From VBDM01 sp964430565 (lineage in GTDB: Bacteria; Pseudomonadota; Gammaproteobacteria; Burkholderiales; SG8-39): a stretch of DNA of 64,000 nucleotides. Positions 9,425 to 18,155 of the stretch are shown piece by piece. Positions within the stretch are counted from its first letter, which is position 1. Every line of letters starts with the position of its first letter. The notes beneath the pieces are model-generated. The model searched no databases, was not told where the DNA came from, and saw only the letters and a program-made list of their open reading frames with translations. The translations under genes and the position numbers were made by a program. The DNA is taken from the NCBI GenBank assembly GCA_964430565.1, contig CAYSFD010000020.1:83888-147887 (forward strand). The letters are read 5' to 3'.

Positions 9425-9454
9425 TAAAAAAGCCCTGCCGGAGCAGGGCTTTTT
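9425..9454. terminator. Intrinsic terminator after ompA copy 1
   Basis: AGCCCTG and CAGGGCT form a seven-pair stem around CCGGAG, with AAAAA before and TTTTT after, so it can act on both strands. It is 17 bases past the stop of the OmpA-type gene. Confidence 0.9.
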
Positions 9455-9470
9455 AAGACGCTTGCCGTTG

Positions 9471-10025
9471 TTACTTCATGACGGAACCGACCGCCTCGAC
9501 CTCGGCCCGGCGGTTCGGCTCGAGGCATGCGATCAATTCCTTGGTCTTGCCGTCGCCTTTGCAATCCTTCACGGGCTGGCGCTCGCCCTTGCCTTCGGTG
9601 TAGACGCGGCTGGCGGCGATGCCCTTGCTGACGAGGTAGGCCTTGACCGAATCGGCGCGGCGCACCGAGAGTTTCATGTTGTAGGCGTCGCCGCCGAGGC
9701 GGTCGGCGTGACCGACGGCGATGATCACCTCCAGGTTGACGTTGCGCAGCTTGCCGACCAGGTCATCGAGCTTGCTTCTCGCATCGGGCCGGATCACATA
9801 CCGGTCGAAATCGAAATTGACCGCGGACGCTGTGGTCACCTTCTCCGGCTTGGCGGCAGCCGGCTTGGCCGGTGCCGGTGCCGGAGCCGGAGCTGGGACC
9901 GCAGCCGGTGCGGCGCGCGGCGCGGGCGCTACGGCCGGCGCCGTAGTGGATTCTGGGGTGGTCGCGCAGGCTGCGAGCGCGAGCAGGACAATCGCCGATG
10001 TCGAGGTGCTCAGTCTTTTAATCAT
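9471..10025 (-). CDS. OmpA-family lipoprotein, copy 1
   Basis: Outer-membrane, peptidoglycan-associated lipoprotein of 184 residues. The signal peptide ends in the lipobox LAAC (Cys 20). It is followed by a Pro/Ala-rich linker (about residues 28-60) and an OmpA C-terminal domain: VNFDFDRYVIRPDARSKLDD, VGHADRLGGDAYNMKLSVRR and NRRAEVEAVG. Peptidoglycan-binding Asp and Arg residues are present. AGGAGG precedes the ATG, and a 20-base perfect palindrome lies in the leader. A paralogue with the same architecture is at 11505-12065. An ompA-like gene next to gyrA is typical of betaproteobacteria. Confidence 0.92.
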   Translation of the reverse strand: MIKRLSTSTSAIVLLALAACATTPESTTAPAVAPAPRAAPAAVPAPAPAPAPAKPAAAKPEKVTTASAVNFDFDRYVIRPDARSKLDDLVGKLRNVNLEVIIAVGHADRLGGDAYNMKLSVRRADSVKAYLVSKGIAASRVYTEGKGERQPVKDCKGDGKTKELIACLEPNRRAEVEAVGSVMK

Positions 10026-10044
10026 GCATTCCTCCTGGGTTGTC

Positions 10045-10064
10045 GCTCGAGCCGCGGCTCGAGC
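10045..10064. repeat. 20-base perfect palindrome in ompA leader
   Basis: GCTCGAGCCGCGGCTCGAGC is its own reverse complement. It begins 19 bases upstream of the ATG of OmpA copy 1, just before its ribosome-binding site. It can fold as a tight hairpin in the mRNA or serve as a dimeric binding site. Confidence 0.7.
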
Positions 10065-10125
10065 AGCTTTGGCGCACCGTCGGGAATCTAGGGAATTCCT
10101 GAAACGTCCGCTTCAAGCTTTATCA

Positions 10126-11451
10126 TTAAGCTTTTGTTTCTGCTGCCAACTTATTGTGCCACAAAAGAACGCGCTTGTTCAAGCTCGCGTATTCGAATCC
10201 TACCAGTGCTCGCTCCTTCAGCCTGGCCTGCCCGGCAACCCAGACATGCGACACGTGCTCGCGCCCTGCCGAATACACCAGGTGTGATATCGGGTCATAG
10301 CAGGGGAGAAGCTCCGGTTGATCCATGTCGATCGCGCACAAGTCGGCGAATTTGCCCGGCGCGAGGGACCCGATCGAGGCTTCGAGGCCGAGCGCGCGAG
10401 CGCCGTTCAGCGTCGCCGCCGCCAGAGCCGTGTGCGCCGGCATCGCCTCGGCGTCGTTCCCCACCGCCTTGGCGAGGAGCGCGGCGGTGCGCATCTCCTG
10501 GAGCAGATCGAGGCGGTTGTTGCTGGCGGCGCCGTCGGTGCCGATGCCGACGTTGATGCGGTGTTGCAGCATGGCCGCGACTGGGGCGAAACCGCTCGCG
10601 AGCTTCAGGTTCGAGGAGGGACAGTGCGCGACCGAGGCGCCGAAGCGCGCGAGCAATTCGATCTCGGATTCGTTGACGTGCACGGCGTGCACGGCGATCA
10701 ACCGCGGTCCGAGCACGCCCAGTGCGCGCAGCCGTTCCAGCGGCCGCGCCTTGAATTGAGCGATGCTTTGGTCGATCTCGTGGCGAGTCTCGTGCAGGTG
10801 GATGTGGATCGGCAGGTCGAGCTCTTCGGCGATGGTGACGACTCTCGCGAAAGTCTTGTCGCTCACGGTGTAGGGCGCGTGCGGAGCCATGCAGAAAGAC
10901 AGAAGCGGCTCCTCCTTCAGGGCGTCTCTTGCGGCGAGGCCCTTGGCGAGGTAGTCGTCGGCGTCGGCCGCGTAAAGCGTGGGGAATTCGAAGGCGATGA
11001 TCCCGATGGCCGCGCGCATTCCGGCCTTGAGCGCCGCCCGCGCCGCCGCCTCGGGAAAAAAATACATCTCGTTGAAACAGGTCACGCCTCCGCGCAGCAT
11101 CTCGGCGCAGGCGAGCAGCGTGCCGTCGTATACGAATTCGTATGACGCGTGCTTCGCCTCGGCGGGCCAGACGTGGTCTTTAAGCCACGTCATCAGGGGA
11201 AGATCGTCGGCCAGCCCGCGCATGAGCGTCATCGACGCGTGGGTATGCAGGTTGACCAGGCCCGGGATCAGGGCCTGACTATCCAGGCGGACGCGTTCCG
11301 CGGGCTGGTAACGCCGCTCGGCTTCGGCCGTAGGGAGCACGGCGAGGATGCGGCCTGCGTCCACGGCGACGCTGTGATCGGCGAGCACGGTTTCCGCGGG
11401 CTCGACCGGGATCACCCAGCGCGCGCTGACGAGGAGATCTATGGGTTGCAT
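10126..11451 (-). CDS. mtaD: TRZ/ATZ family amidohydrolase (MTA/SAH deaminase-like)
   Basis: Zinc amidohydrolase probably deaminating 5'-methylthioadenosine or S-adenosylhomocysteine, or a related purine/triazine; 441 residues. Metal and catalytic motifs: LVNLHTHASMTLMRG, HIHLHETRHE, LIAVHAVHVNESE and GTDGAASNNRLDLLQEMR. The ATG at 11451 is where homology starts (MQPIDLLVSARWVIPVEPAE). The frame runs open into the upstream OmpA gene, but that part is not homologous. No Shine-Dalgarno is visible, and the start codon lies directly against the T-tract of the upstream OmpA terminator, so expression may depend on read-through. The annotation as MTA/SAH deaminase rests on motif similarity. Confidence 0.85.
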   Translation of the reverse strand: MQPIDLLVSARWVIPVEPAETVLADHSVAVDAGRILAVLPTAEAERRYQPAERVRLDSQALIPGLVNLHTHASMTLMRGLADDLPLMTWLKDHVWPAEAKHASYEFVYDGTLLACAEMLRGGVTCFNEMYFFPEAAARAALKAGMRAAIGIIAFEFPTLYAADADDYLAKGLAARDALKEEPLLSFCMAPHAPYTVSDKTFARVVTIAEELDLPIHIHLHETRHEIDQSIAQFKARPLERLRALGVLGPRLIAVHAVHVNESEIELLARFGASVAHCPSSNLKLASGFAPVAAMLQHRINVGIGTDGAASNNRLDLLQEMRTAALLAKAVGNDAEAMPAHTALAAATLNGARALGLEASIGSLAPGKFADLCAIDMDQPELLPCYDPISHLVYSAGREHVSHVWVAGQARLKERALVGFEYASLNKRVLLWHNKLAAETKA

Positions 11452-11453
11452 GC

Positions 11454-11481
11454 CAAAAAAAAGCCCCGCGCGCAGCGGGGC
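11454..11481 (-). terminator. Intrinsic terminator after ompA copy 2
   Basis: GCCCCGC (11463-11469) pairs with GCGGGGC (11475-11481), followed on the minus strand by eight Ts. It abuts the start codon of the amidohydrolase gene. Confidence 0.9.
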
Positions 11482-11504
11482 CCTTCGAGAGGTCGTCTGT
11501 CGCT

Positions 11505-12065
11505 TTACTTGGCCGGGCCTCGGATCTCGATGATTGCGCGTCGGCTCGGTGCGAGGCAGGCGATCAGCTCGGCGCGCTTCCGGATGTCGGGGCAGAACTT
11601 CGCCGGGACGGTCTTCCCCATGCCGATCGTCTCGACCTTGGTTCGATCGACGCCCTTGCCGACAAGGTAGCTCTTCACGCCGTCTGCACGACGCTCGGAC
11701 AGCTTCTGGTTGTACTGCGGGCTGCCGATGCGGTCCGCATGTCCCTCGACCACCACCGCATCGACGCTGGCGCAGGTTGCGAGCTTGCCGATCACGTCGC
11801 CATCGAGACGCGTTTTTGCCGCGTCGGTGAGCGCGAATCTGTCGAACGGGAATGTCTCTTGATTCCGGAAAGTCACCGTCGCATTGCATCGTCTTGGCGC
11901 GGCGACGGGCGCCGGAGCCGCTGCCGCTGCGGGCGCGGCGCGCGGCTGCGCCGGCGCTGGCGCTGGGGCTGGAACCGGCGCCGGCGCAGCGGATTCCGGC
12001 GTGCTTGCGCAGGATGCAAGCAGGGCGATCGCAACACATCCGAATGCTAGTTTGAATTTATTCAC
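11505..12065 (-). CDS. OmpA-family lipoprotein, copy 2
   Basis: A 186-residue paralogue of the protein at 9471-10025: lipobox LASC (Cys 19), a Pro/Ala-rich linker (about 25-58), then an OmpA C-terminal domain with TFPFDRFALTDAAKTRLD, VVVEGHADRIGSPQYNQKLS and SRRAIIEIRG. Extra cysteines (CNATV, ATCAS, FCPDI, ACLAP) suggest disulphides in the periplasmic domain. It anchors the outer membrane to peptidoglycan. GGAGAGG precedes the ATG. It is transcribed divergently from gyrA and ends in its own terminator. Confidence 0.92.
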   Translation of the reverse strand: MNKFKLAFGCVAIALLASCASTPESAAPAPVPAPAPAPAQPRAAPAAAAAPAPVAAPRRCNATVTFRNQETFPFDRFALTDAAKTRLDGDVIGKLATCASVDAVVVEGHADRIGSPQYNQKLSERRADGVKSYLVGKGVDRTKVETIGMGKTVPAKFCPDIRKRAELIACLAPSRRAIIEIRGPAK

Positions 12066-12279
12066 TGGACCTCTCCTCTCCGAATGCGTGTGGATTTGAC
12101 CGGAGCCTCACCTATATTCTCGGCGAAGAATCATACACCACATCGCAGCCGGCAACACGGGGCCCGCATGGTGATCTGCGCTCGGTCTAGCGAGCCGATT
12201 TGAGTGGTTCGCGCACTCCCAAGCTGATAAAATTTCACCTTTCAGGAATCCTTCCGCCGTTCCGAATTCTGAAGCACTC

Positions 12280-14841
12280 ATGGACCAGTTCGCCAAGGAA
12301 ACTCTCCCCGTCAGCATAGAAGAAGAGATGCGCCGCTCTTATCTCGATTACGCCATGAGCGTGATCGTGGGCCGGGCGCTTCCGGACGTGCGCGACGGGT
12401 TGAAACCGGTGCACAGGCGCGTGCTGTTTGCGATGCACGAGGCGAACAACGTCTGGAACCGGCCCTACGTGAAGTGCGCCCGCGTCGTGGGCGAGGTTCT
12501 CGGCAAATACCATCCGCACGGAGACAGCGCGACCTACGAGGCGCTGGTGCGCATGGCGCAGGACTTCTCCATGCGCTACACGCTGATCGACGGGCAGGGG
12601 AATTTCGGCTCGATCGACGGGGACGCGGCCGCCGCCTACCGGTATACGGAGTGCCGGCTCGACCGCATCGCCTCGGAGTTGCTTGCCGACATTGAAAAAG
12701 AGACCGTCGATTTCACGCCGAACTACGACGGCAAGGAGCGGGAGCCCACGGCGCTGCCGACCAAGATCCCGAACCTGCTCATCAACGGGTCCTCGGGCAT
12801 TGCGGTGGGCATGGCGACCAACATTCCGCCGCACAACCTCGGCGAGGTGGTGGACGCGTGTCAGGCGCTGCTGAAGAAACCCGATACGACGATCGATGAG
12901 TTGATCAAGGTGATACCCGCGCCGGATTTCCCGACCAAGGGAATCATCTATGGAATGGCCGGCGTTCGCGAGGGCTATCGCACCGGCCGCGGCCGCATCC
13001 TGCTGCGCGCACGCACGCACATCGAGGACCTGGAAAAAGGCAATCGCCAGGCGATCGTGGTCGACGAGCTGCCTTACCAGGTCAACAAGAAAACTCTGCT
13101 CGAGCGGATCGCCGACCTCGTCAACAACAAGAAGATCGAGGGCATCGCCCACGTCCAGGACGAGTCGGACAAGTCCGGCATGCGCGTCGTGATCGAGTTG
13201 AAGCGCGGCGAAGTGCCGGAAGTCATCCTCAACAACCTGTTCAAGCAGACCCAACTGGAGGACAGCTTCGGGGTCAACATGGTGGCGCTGGTCGACGGCC
13301 AGCCGCGCCTGCTGAACCTCAAGGAAATGCTGGTTGCGTTCCTTGCGCACCGGCGCGAGGTGGTGACGCGGCGCACGCTGTTCGACCTGCGCGAGGCGAG
13401 GAGGAAAGCCCATATCCAGGAGGGGCTCGCCGTCGCCTTGTCGAACGTCGATGAGATCATCGCGCTGATCAAGAAATCCCAGACCCCGCCTGAGGCGAAG
13501 CAGGCGCTGATGGCGAAATCCTGGCGCTCGCCGGTGGTTGAGGAGATGCTCAAGCGCGCTGCGGCGGACGCTTCGCGCCCCGAGGGCCTGGGAAAGGAAT
13601 TCGGGCTGCAGAAAAGCGGCTACCGGCTCTCCGATGCGCAGGCGCAAGCCATCCTCGAACTGCGGCTGCAGCGCCTGACGGGCCTGGAACAGGACAAGAT
13701 CGTCGCCGAGTACAAGGAGCTGATCGAGACTATCGCCGATTTCCTGGACGTGCTCGCCAAGCCGGCGCGGATCACTGCGATCATCTCCGACGAGCTGAAG
13801 GCGCTGAAAGCACAGTACGGCGACAAGAGAAAGAGCGAGATCGTCGAGCAGGCCGAAGACCTGTCGATGGAAGACCTGATCGCCTCCGAGGACGTGGTCG
13901 TGACGTTTTCGCACTCCGGCTACATCAAGGCGCAGCCGCTCACCGACTACCGCGCGCAGCGCCGCGGCGGGCGCGGCAAGCAGGCGGCGACCACCAAGGA
14001 AGACGATTTCATCGAGCGCCTTTTCATCGCCAACACCCACGACACGCTGCTGTGCTTCTCCTCGCGCGGCCGGGTCTATTGGCTCAAGGTATACAACGTG
14101 CCGCAGGGCACGCGCACCAGCCGCGGCAAGCCGATCGTCAATCTCTTCCCCCTTTCGGAGGCCGAGAAGATCAACGCCGTGCTGCCGATCAAGGAGTACG
14201 ACGACAAGCACTTCGTGTTTCTCGCGACCGCGCTCGGAACGGTGAAAAAAACCTCGCTCTCAGGGTTCTCCAATCCGCGCGAGAAGGGGATTATCGCGAT
14301 CGAGCTCGACGACGGCGATCACCTGATCGGCGCGGCGATGACCGACGGCAAGCACGACGCGATGCTTTTTTCCGATGCCGGCAAGGCGGTGCGCTTCGAG
14401 GAAGGCGACGTGCGGCCGATGGGACGCCAGGCGCGCGGCGTGCGCGGCATGAAGATCGCGAAGGACCAGCGGGTGATCTCGATGCTGGTCGCAGGCAGCG
14501 AGAGCCAGACGGTGCTCACCGCAACCGAGAACGGCTTCGGCAAGCGCACGGCGATCTCGGAATACACCCGTCACGGCCGCGGCACGCAAGGCATGATCGC
14601 GATCCAGACGAGCGATCGCAACGGCAAGCTCGTCGGCGCGGTGCTGGTCGGCGACGAGGACGAGATCATGCTGATCTCCACCGGCGGCGTGCTCATCCGC
14701 ACCAGCGTCAAGCAGATCCGCGAGATGGGCCGCTCGACCCAGGGCGTGCGTTTGATCGACCTCGACGAGGGCACCAAGCTCGCGGGCGTGGAGCGGGTCG
14801 CCGAGAAGGAAGAGGATGAAGGGAACGGGCAGGCGCAGTAA
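12280..14841 (+). CDS. gyrA: DNA gyrase subunit A
   Basis: Type II topoisomerase subunit that cuts and rejoins DNA to introduce negative supercoils; 853 residues, full length. The catalytic tyrosine is Tyr122 in AAYRYTECR. The quinolone-determining region reads [19 protein letters not shown], with Ser83 as in sensitive enzymes and Glu87 (Asp in E. coli). The GyrA box is QRRGGRG in the C-terminal pinwheel domain, and the C-terminus is acidic. It starts at the ATG 12280 ([17 protein letters not shown]). It is the usual upstream neighbour of serC in betaproteobacteria, here separated from it by a toxin-antitoxin pair and a small gene. Confidence 0.98.
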   Translation: MDQFAKETLPVSIEEEMRRSYLDYAMSVIVGRALPDVRDGLKPVHRRVLFAMHEANNVWNRPYVKCARVVGEVLGKYHPHGDSATYEALVRMAQDFSMRYTLIDGQGNFGSIDGDAAAAYRYTECRLDRIASELLADIEKETVDFTPNYDGKEREPTALPTKIPNLLINGSSGIAVGMATNIPPHNLGEVVDACQALLKKPDTTIDELIKVIPAPDFPTKGIIYGMAGVREGYRTGRGRILLRARTHIEDLEKGNRQAIVVDELPYQVNKKTLLERIADLVNNKKIEGIAHVQDESDKSGMRVVIELKRGEVPEVILNNLFKQTQLEDSFGVNMVALVDGQPRLLNLKEMLVAFLAHRREVVTRRTLFDLREARRKAHIQEGLAVALSNVDEIIALIKKSQTPPEAKQALMAKSWRSPVVEEMLKRAAADASRPEGLGKEFGLQKSGYRLSDAQAQAILELRLQRLTGLEQDKIVAEYKELIETIADFLDVLAKPARITAIISDELKALKAQYGDKRKSEIVEQAEDLSMEDLIASEDVVVTFSHSGYIKAQPLTDYRAQRRGGRGKQAATTKEDDFIERLFIANTHDTLLCFSSRGRVYWLKVYNVPQGTRTSRGKPIVNLFPLSEAEKINAVLPIKEYDDKHFVFLATALGTVKKTSLSGFSNPREKGIIAIELDDGDHLIGAAMTDGKHDAMLFSDAGKAVRFEEGDVRPMGRQARGVRGMKIAKDQRVISMLVAGSESQTVLTATENGFGKRTAISEYTRHGRGTQGMIAIQTSDRNGKLVGAVLVGDEDEIMLISTGGVLIRTSVKQIREMGRSTQGVRLIDLDEGTKLAGVERVAEKEEDEGNGQAQ

Positions 14842-14854
14842 TGGGCGCATTGCG

Positions 14855-14884
14855 TTGATGCGCGCTAAACAACAGTGGTAGGCT
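14855..14884 (+). promoter_or_regulatory. Probable promoter of TA pair
   Basis: TTGATG at 14855-14860 and TAGGCT at 14879-14884 are 18 bases apart. The -10 region overlaps the palindromic core GGCTAGCC, just before the antitoxin ATG, which would suit autoregulation. Confidence 0.4.
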
Positions 14885-14891
14885 AGCCACC

Positions 14892-15110
14892 ATGAGCGAT
14901 ACCGACGTCGCCGAGATCCTCAAGCTTCCTGCCGAGGAGCGCCTGCGCCTCGTCGAGATCATTTGGGCTAGCCTGGTAAGAGAACCGTCGTCCGTGCCAT
15001 TGGGCGACGCTCAACGCGCGGTGATCGACGAGCGCTTGGCCGAACACGAGCGCAACCCAGACGACGTTGTTTCCCGAGGTGAGGTGCTCGCCGAAGCTCG
15101 GCGAGGCTGA
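14892..15110 (+). CDS. Addiction-module antitoxin (TIGR02574-like)
   Basis: A 72-residue antitoxin of the short RelB-like addiction-module family. The N-terminal pattern ILKLPAEERLRLVEIIWASL is typical (helix beginning after L-P-x-E-E-R-L), followed by the linker that wraps the toxin (ERLAEHERNP). It is coupled to the RelE/ParE toxin gene with a one-base overlap (TGATG). It likely represses its own promoter with the toxin as co-repressor. Confidence 0.88.
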   Translation: MSDTDVAEILKLPAEERLRLVEIIWASLVREPSSVPLGDAQRAVIDERLAEHERNPDDVVSRGEVLAEARRG

Positions 15111-15418
15111 TGGGGCTGCCGGTTGTCTATCGTCGCAAGGTCGGACGCGACTTAGCCGGTGGTTACGCGTGGTACAACGGGCAACGTGACGGCCTTGGCG
15201 AAGAGTTTCTTGCAGCCGTCGACGCGGCGTTCGACACCATAGAGCGTTTCCCTGACATCTTCGCGCGTGTCCACGGGGAGGTGCGCCGCGCAATCGTCTC
15301 CCGGTTTCCATACGCGGTGTTCTACCGGGTCGAAACCAAGCGCGTCGTCGTACTTGCAGTCATCCATACGGCGCGTGATCCCAAAGTCTGGCCGCAGCTT
15401 CGAAAGATCACGCGCTAG
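15110..15418 (+). CDS. RelE/ParE family toxin
   Basis: A 102-residue RelE/ParE-fold toxin. Features: VVYRRKVGRDLAGGYAWY, FLAAVDAAFDTIERFPDIFA, RRAIVSRFPYAVFYRVE and the terminal VLAVIHTARDPKVW. The signature HTARDP-x-W is characteristic of the ParE/RelE group paired with this antitoxin family. Whether it is an mRNA nuclease or a gyrase inhibitor cannot be told; the adjacent gyrA is a normal chromosomal gene, not evidence of target. Confidence 0.88.
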   Translation: MGLPVVYRRKVGRDLAGGYAWYNGQRDGLGEEFLAAVDAAFDTIERFPDIFARVHGEVRRAIVSRFPYAVFYRVETKRVVVLAVIHTARDPKVWPQLRKITR

Positions 15419-15442
15419 CAAGCGCAGCTGGTCGTCCAACGC

Positions 15443-15730
15443 ATGAAGCACGATGAATTTCGCATTGGTCGGCCATTCTGGTGTGGCGGCAAGCGCTGGC
15501 GCTGCACCGATGTTGGTTCCAGGGTCATTACTGCGATCTGCCTTGAACCTCATGAAGTCGTGACCGTCGAAAGGGACGAAGATGATCCTGCCAATCGACG
15601 TGAGCACCGGTACATGACCGACGATCCTTCCTGGCTTATCGGACCTCCTTACAAGGTTGCCGAGTCAGTCTTCGACGAATATGACATCCAGGGATGTTCT
15701 CTTACCACCCATGAGGATCTGGGCGCTTAG
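15443..15730 (+). CDS. Conserved hypothetical protein
   Basis: A 95-residue protein beginning MKHDEFRIGRPFWCGGKRWR and ending near FDEYDIQGCSL. I recognise this as a small family of unknown function found scattered in proteobacterial genomes, often near TA or mobile loci. It has no signal peptide or membrane segment. It lies 24 bases after the RelE/ParE toxin on the same strand and was probably brought in with it. Confidence 0.65.
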   Translation: MKHDEFRIGRPFWCGGKRWRCTDVGSRVITAICLEPHEVVTVERDEDDPANRREHRYMTDDPSWLIGPPYKVAESVFDEYDIQGCSLTTHEDLGA

Positions 15731-15805
15731 AAAAGTAGTAGACTCGGCGAGTGAATGGAACAGCGCGTTGAAGCAGGTCGGACTAAAGAAATAGGAGCAA
15801 CGCAG

Positions 15806-16903
15806 ATGGGCAGTAGGCCAGTGACCCGGATCTTCAACTTCAGCGCGGGCCCGGCGGTGCTGCCGGAGGAAGTGCTCGCGCAGGCGGCGGCGGAAATGCT
15901 CGACTGGCACGGCTCGGGCATGTCGGTGATGGAGATGAGCCACCGCGGCAAGGAGTTCATGTCGATCGCGGAGCAGGCCGAGACGGATTTCCGCGAGCTC
16001 CTCAAGATTCCCGCCAATTACAAGGTCCTGTTCCTGCAAGGCGGGGCGACCCTCCAGTTCGGCGCGATCCCGATGAACCTGCTCGCGGGGAAAAAAGCAG
16101 CCGACTATATCTATACCGGCGAGTGGTCGAAAAAAGCGATCAAGGAGGCGAACCGCTTCTGCGAGATCAACGTCGCGGCGAGCTCGGAGGACAAGAACTT
16201 CACTTACGCGCCCGAGCAGTCGGAGTGGAAGCTCGATCCGAAGTCCGCGTATGTTCATTACACCTCGAACGAGACCATAGGCGGGGTCGAGTTCCACTGG
16301 ATCCCGGACACGGGCAAGGTGCCGCTGGTCGCCGATGCGTCATCGCACATCCTGTCGCGGCCGCTCGATGTGACGAAATTCGGTTTGATCTACGCGGGAG
16401 CGCAGAAGAACATCGGCCCGGCGGGCCTCACCATCGTGATCGTGCGCGAGGATCTGCTCGGGCACGCGATGGAGTACACGCCCACCATGCTCGACTACAA
16501 GGTGCATGCCGAGGGCGAGTCCATGTCCAACACCCCGGCCACCTACGCCTGGTACATCGCGGGGCTCGTATTCCAGTGGCTGAAGAAGCAGGGCGGGCTC
16601 GAGGAGATGGAGAAGAAAAACATCGCCAAGGCGAACCTGCTCTACGATTTCCTCGACGCGAGCGCCTTCTTCAAGAACCCGGTGCGCAAGTCCGACCGCT
16701 CGCGCATGAACATTCCTTTTACGCTGGCCGACCCCAAGCTCGACGGCGAGTTTCTGAAAGGCGCCGAAGCCCGCGGCATGGTGCAACTCAAAGGCCACCG
16801 CGCGGTCGGCGGCATGCGCGCCTCGATCTACAACGCCATGCCGATCGAGGGCGTGAAGGGGCTGGTCGAGTACATGAGGGAGTTCGAAGCGAAGCGCGGG
16901 TGA
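15806..16903 (+). CDS. serC: Phosphoserine aminotransferase
   Basis: PLP-dependent transamination of 3-phosphohydroxypyruvate to phosphoserine (serine synthesis; also used in pyridoxal phosphate synthesis); 365 residues. Motifs: IFNFSAGPAVLPEEVL, EMSHRGKEF and the PLP lysine in YAGAQKNIGPAGL. The ATG at 15806 is preceded by AGGAG with eight bases between; an in-frame ATG 17 codons upstream lacks support. The final 57 bases, encoding EGVKGLVEYMREFEAKRG and stop, are repeated twice downstream. pheA, normally next, is displaced by about 9 kb. Confidence 0.96.
   Translation: MGSRPVTRIFNFSAGPAVLPEEVLAQAAAEMLDWHGSGMSVMEMSHRGKEFMSIAEQAETDFRELLKIPANYKVLFLQGGATLQFGAIPMNLLAGKKAADYIYTGEWSKKAIKEANRFCEINVAASSEDKNFTYAPEQSEWKLDPKSAYVHYTSNETIGGVEFHWIPDTGKVPLVADASSHILSRPLDVTKFGLIYAGAQKNIGPAGLTIVIVREDLLGHAMEYTPTMLDYKVHAEGESMSNTPATYAWYIAGLVFQWLKKQGGLEEMEKKNIAKANLLYDFLDASAFFKNPVRKSDRSRMNIPFTLADPKLDGEFLKGAEARGMVQLKGHRAVGGMRASIYNAMPIEGVKGLVEYMREFEAKRG
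16847..16903 (+). repeat. serC-tail repeat, copy 1 (native gene end)
   Basis: The last 57 bases of serC. Compared by eye with copies 2 and 3 it differs at 7 and 8 positions. It encodes E-G-V-K-G-L-V-E-Y-M-R-E-F-E-A-K-R-G. Confidence 0.9.
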
Positions 16904-16941
16904 TCCTCGGGGTTGCTCGTGGCGCCGTTGCCGGAAGTGTC

Positions 16942-16988
16942 ACCTGTTAATCCGCAGGTCCCAGGTTCGATCCGTGGTCGGGGAGCCA
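16942..16988 (+). pseudogene. tRNA-Asn(GUU) 3' fragment
   Basis: CCTGTTAATCCGCAGGTCCC at about 16943 followed by a GGTTCGATCC T-loop and ending GGGGAGCCA (16988) matches the anticodon-to-CCA half of bacterial tRNA-Asn, with GTT as the anticodon. The 5' half (acceptor strand and D-arm) is absent and the T-stem has a mismatch, so it is not a functional tRNA. It lies 39 bases after serC and before an inserted Bug receptor gene. Confidence 0.75.
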
Positions 16989-17056
16989 GCGCTTAAGGCT
17001 CGCTATCGACAGCGGACGCTCACGCGAGTCGTCGCATCGCGCGGACCACGTGCAGC

Positions 17057-18049
17057 TTACTCAGCCTTGATGTTTGCTTCCTTCACCACGCGGCCCCACT
17101 TGGCGTAGTCGGCCTTGATCTTCTCCACCGTCTGTGCCGGCGTAAGGATTTCGGCGTCGCAGCCGGTCGCGTTGATCTGTCCCAGCAGGCTCTTGTCCGC
17201 GCCCGCCTTCGCAAGCGCCTGCGTCAGGCGCACGACCACCTCCTGCGGCAGGCCGGCGGGCCCGAGCAGCCCGTACCAAGCAGTCGAATCGAAACCCTTC
17301 AGTCCGACCTCGTCCATGGTCGGCACGTCCGGGAACGCGGCTGAGCGCTGCAGCGAGGTCACCGCAAGCGCTCGGATCTTGCCGCTCTTCACTGCGCCCA
17401 CAGCCGGCCCAAGCGACGAAAACAGGATCGGGATCTGGCCGCCCATCAGGTCGATCATCGCCGGGCCGCCGCCCTTGTACGGGACGTGCAGCAGGCTCGC
17501 GCCGGTAACGCTCTTGAAGTATTCCCCTGACAGATGGTGCGGGCCGCCAACGCCCGAGGTGCCGTAGCTCCATTTAGAAGGCTCGCGCTTCGAGGCGGCC
17601 ACCACGTCGGCGACGCTCTTGAACGGGGTCGATGGATGCACCACCAGCATGCTGCCGCTGCCGCAGACGTGGCCGAGGTGGGTAAATGACGTGAGGTTGT
17701 CGTAGCCCACCTTGGAGAGATGGGGCGCCACGTTCAGCGGCCCGCTGTCGAAGTAATAGAGCGTATAGCCGTCGGCTGGCGCCCTGGCCATGAACTCCAT
17801 CGCCACGCCGCCCGCGTTGCCAGGCCTGTTCTCGATGATGAGCGGCTGGCCGAGCAGCGGCTCGAGCGCCCGGCCGAGCGGGCGCACGCCCGCGTCCGCC
17901 GAGCCGCCCGGCGCATAGCCGATCAGCACGCGAATCGGTTTGTTGGGATAACCCTGCGCCAGCGCCGCGCAAACCGAGGCCACGAACAGGCCTGCGACGG
18001 CGGCGAGACGCAAAGCACACTTCCGCATGGCGTACGTACGTTGAAACAT
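17057..18049 (-). CDS. Bug/TctC family periplasmic solute receptor
   Basis: A 330-residue receptor with signal peptide (KCALRLAAVAGLFVASVCAA, cleavage near ALA-QG). Family motifs: YPNKPIRVLIGYAPGGSADA, IIENRPGNAGG, SYGTSGVGGPHHLSGEYF, LLHVPYKGGGPAM and FPDVPTMDEVGLKGFD. GAGGGA is upstream of the start; a second in-frame ATG seven codons in (MRKCALRL) is an alternative. It lies alone between two copies of the serC tail and reads opposite to serC, consistent with being inserted cargo. No cognate permease is nearby. Confidence 0.9.
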   Translation of the reverse strand: MFQRTYAMRKCALRLAAVAGLFVASVCAALAQGYPNKPIRVLIGYAPGGSADAGVRPLGRALEPLLGQPLIIENRPGNAGGVAMEFMARAPADGYTLYYFDSGPLNVAPHLSKVGYDNLTSFTHLGHVCGSGSMLVVHPSTPFKSVADVVAASKREPSKWSYGTSGVGGPHHLSGEYFKSVTGASLLHVPYKGGGPAMIDLMGGQIPILFSSLGPAVGAVKSGKIRALAVTSLQRSAAFPDVPTMDEVGLKGFDSTAWYGLLGPAGLPQEVVVRLTQALAKAGADKSLLGQINATGCDAEILTPAQTVEKIKADYAKWGRVVKEANIKAE

Positions 18050-18096
18050 CGTTCCCTCCTGCAGGGTCTTCGCCGCATTTTAGACCCAGAACAAAA

Positions 18097-18153
18097 GAGG
18101 GGGTGAAGCGGCTGGTGGAGTACATGCGGCAGTTCGAGGCGAAGCGGGGGTGA
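18097..18153 (+). repeat. serC-tail repeat, copy 2
   Basis: 57 bases encoding E-G-V-K-R-L-V-E-Y-M-R-Q-F-E-A-K-R-G-stop, in register with the end of serC. It begins at exactly the same codon as copy 3. Of 7 differences from copy 1, most are synonymous. Sequence upstream of 18097 is unrelated to serC. Confidence 0.9.
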
Positions 18154-18155
18154 AC

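Noticed and set aside
11452..12039. In-frame 5' extension of the amidohydrolase into the OmpA gene
   Set aside because: The extension is Arg/Pro-rich, antisense-like in composition and unrelated to amidohydrolases, which begin at MQPIDLL.
12235..14211. 658-codon open frame antisense to gyrA
   Set aside because: It is the mirror of gyrA in high-GC DNA; the translation is rich in His/Arg/Asp with no family resemblance and no start context.
12280..14841. Quinolone-resistance substitution in GyrA
   Set aside because: Ser83 is wild type and Glu87 is a common natural residue, so resistance is not indicated.
16942..16988. Functional tRNA-Asn gene
   Set aside because: The 5' half (acceptor strand and D-arm) is missing and the T-stem has a mismatch.
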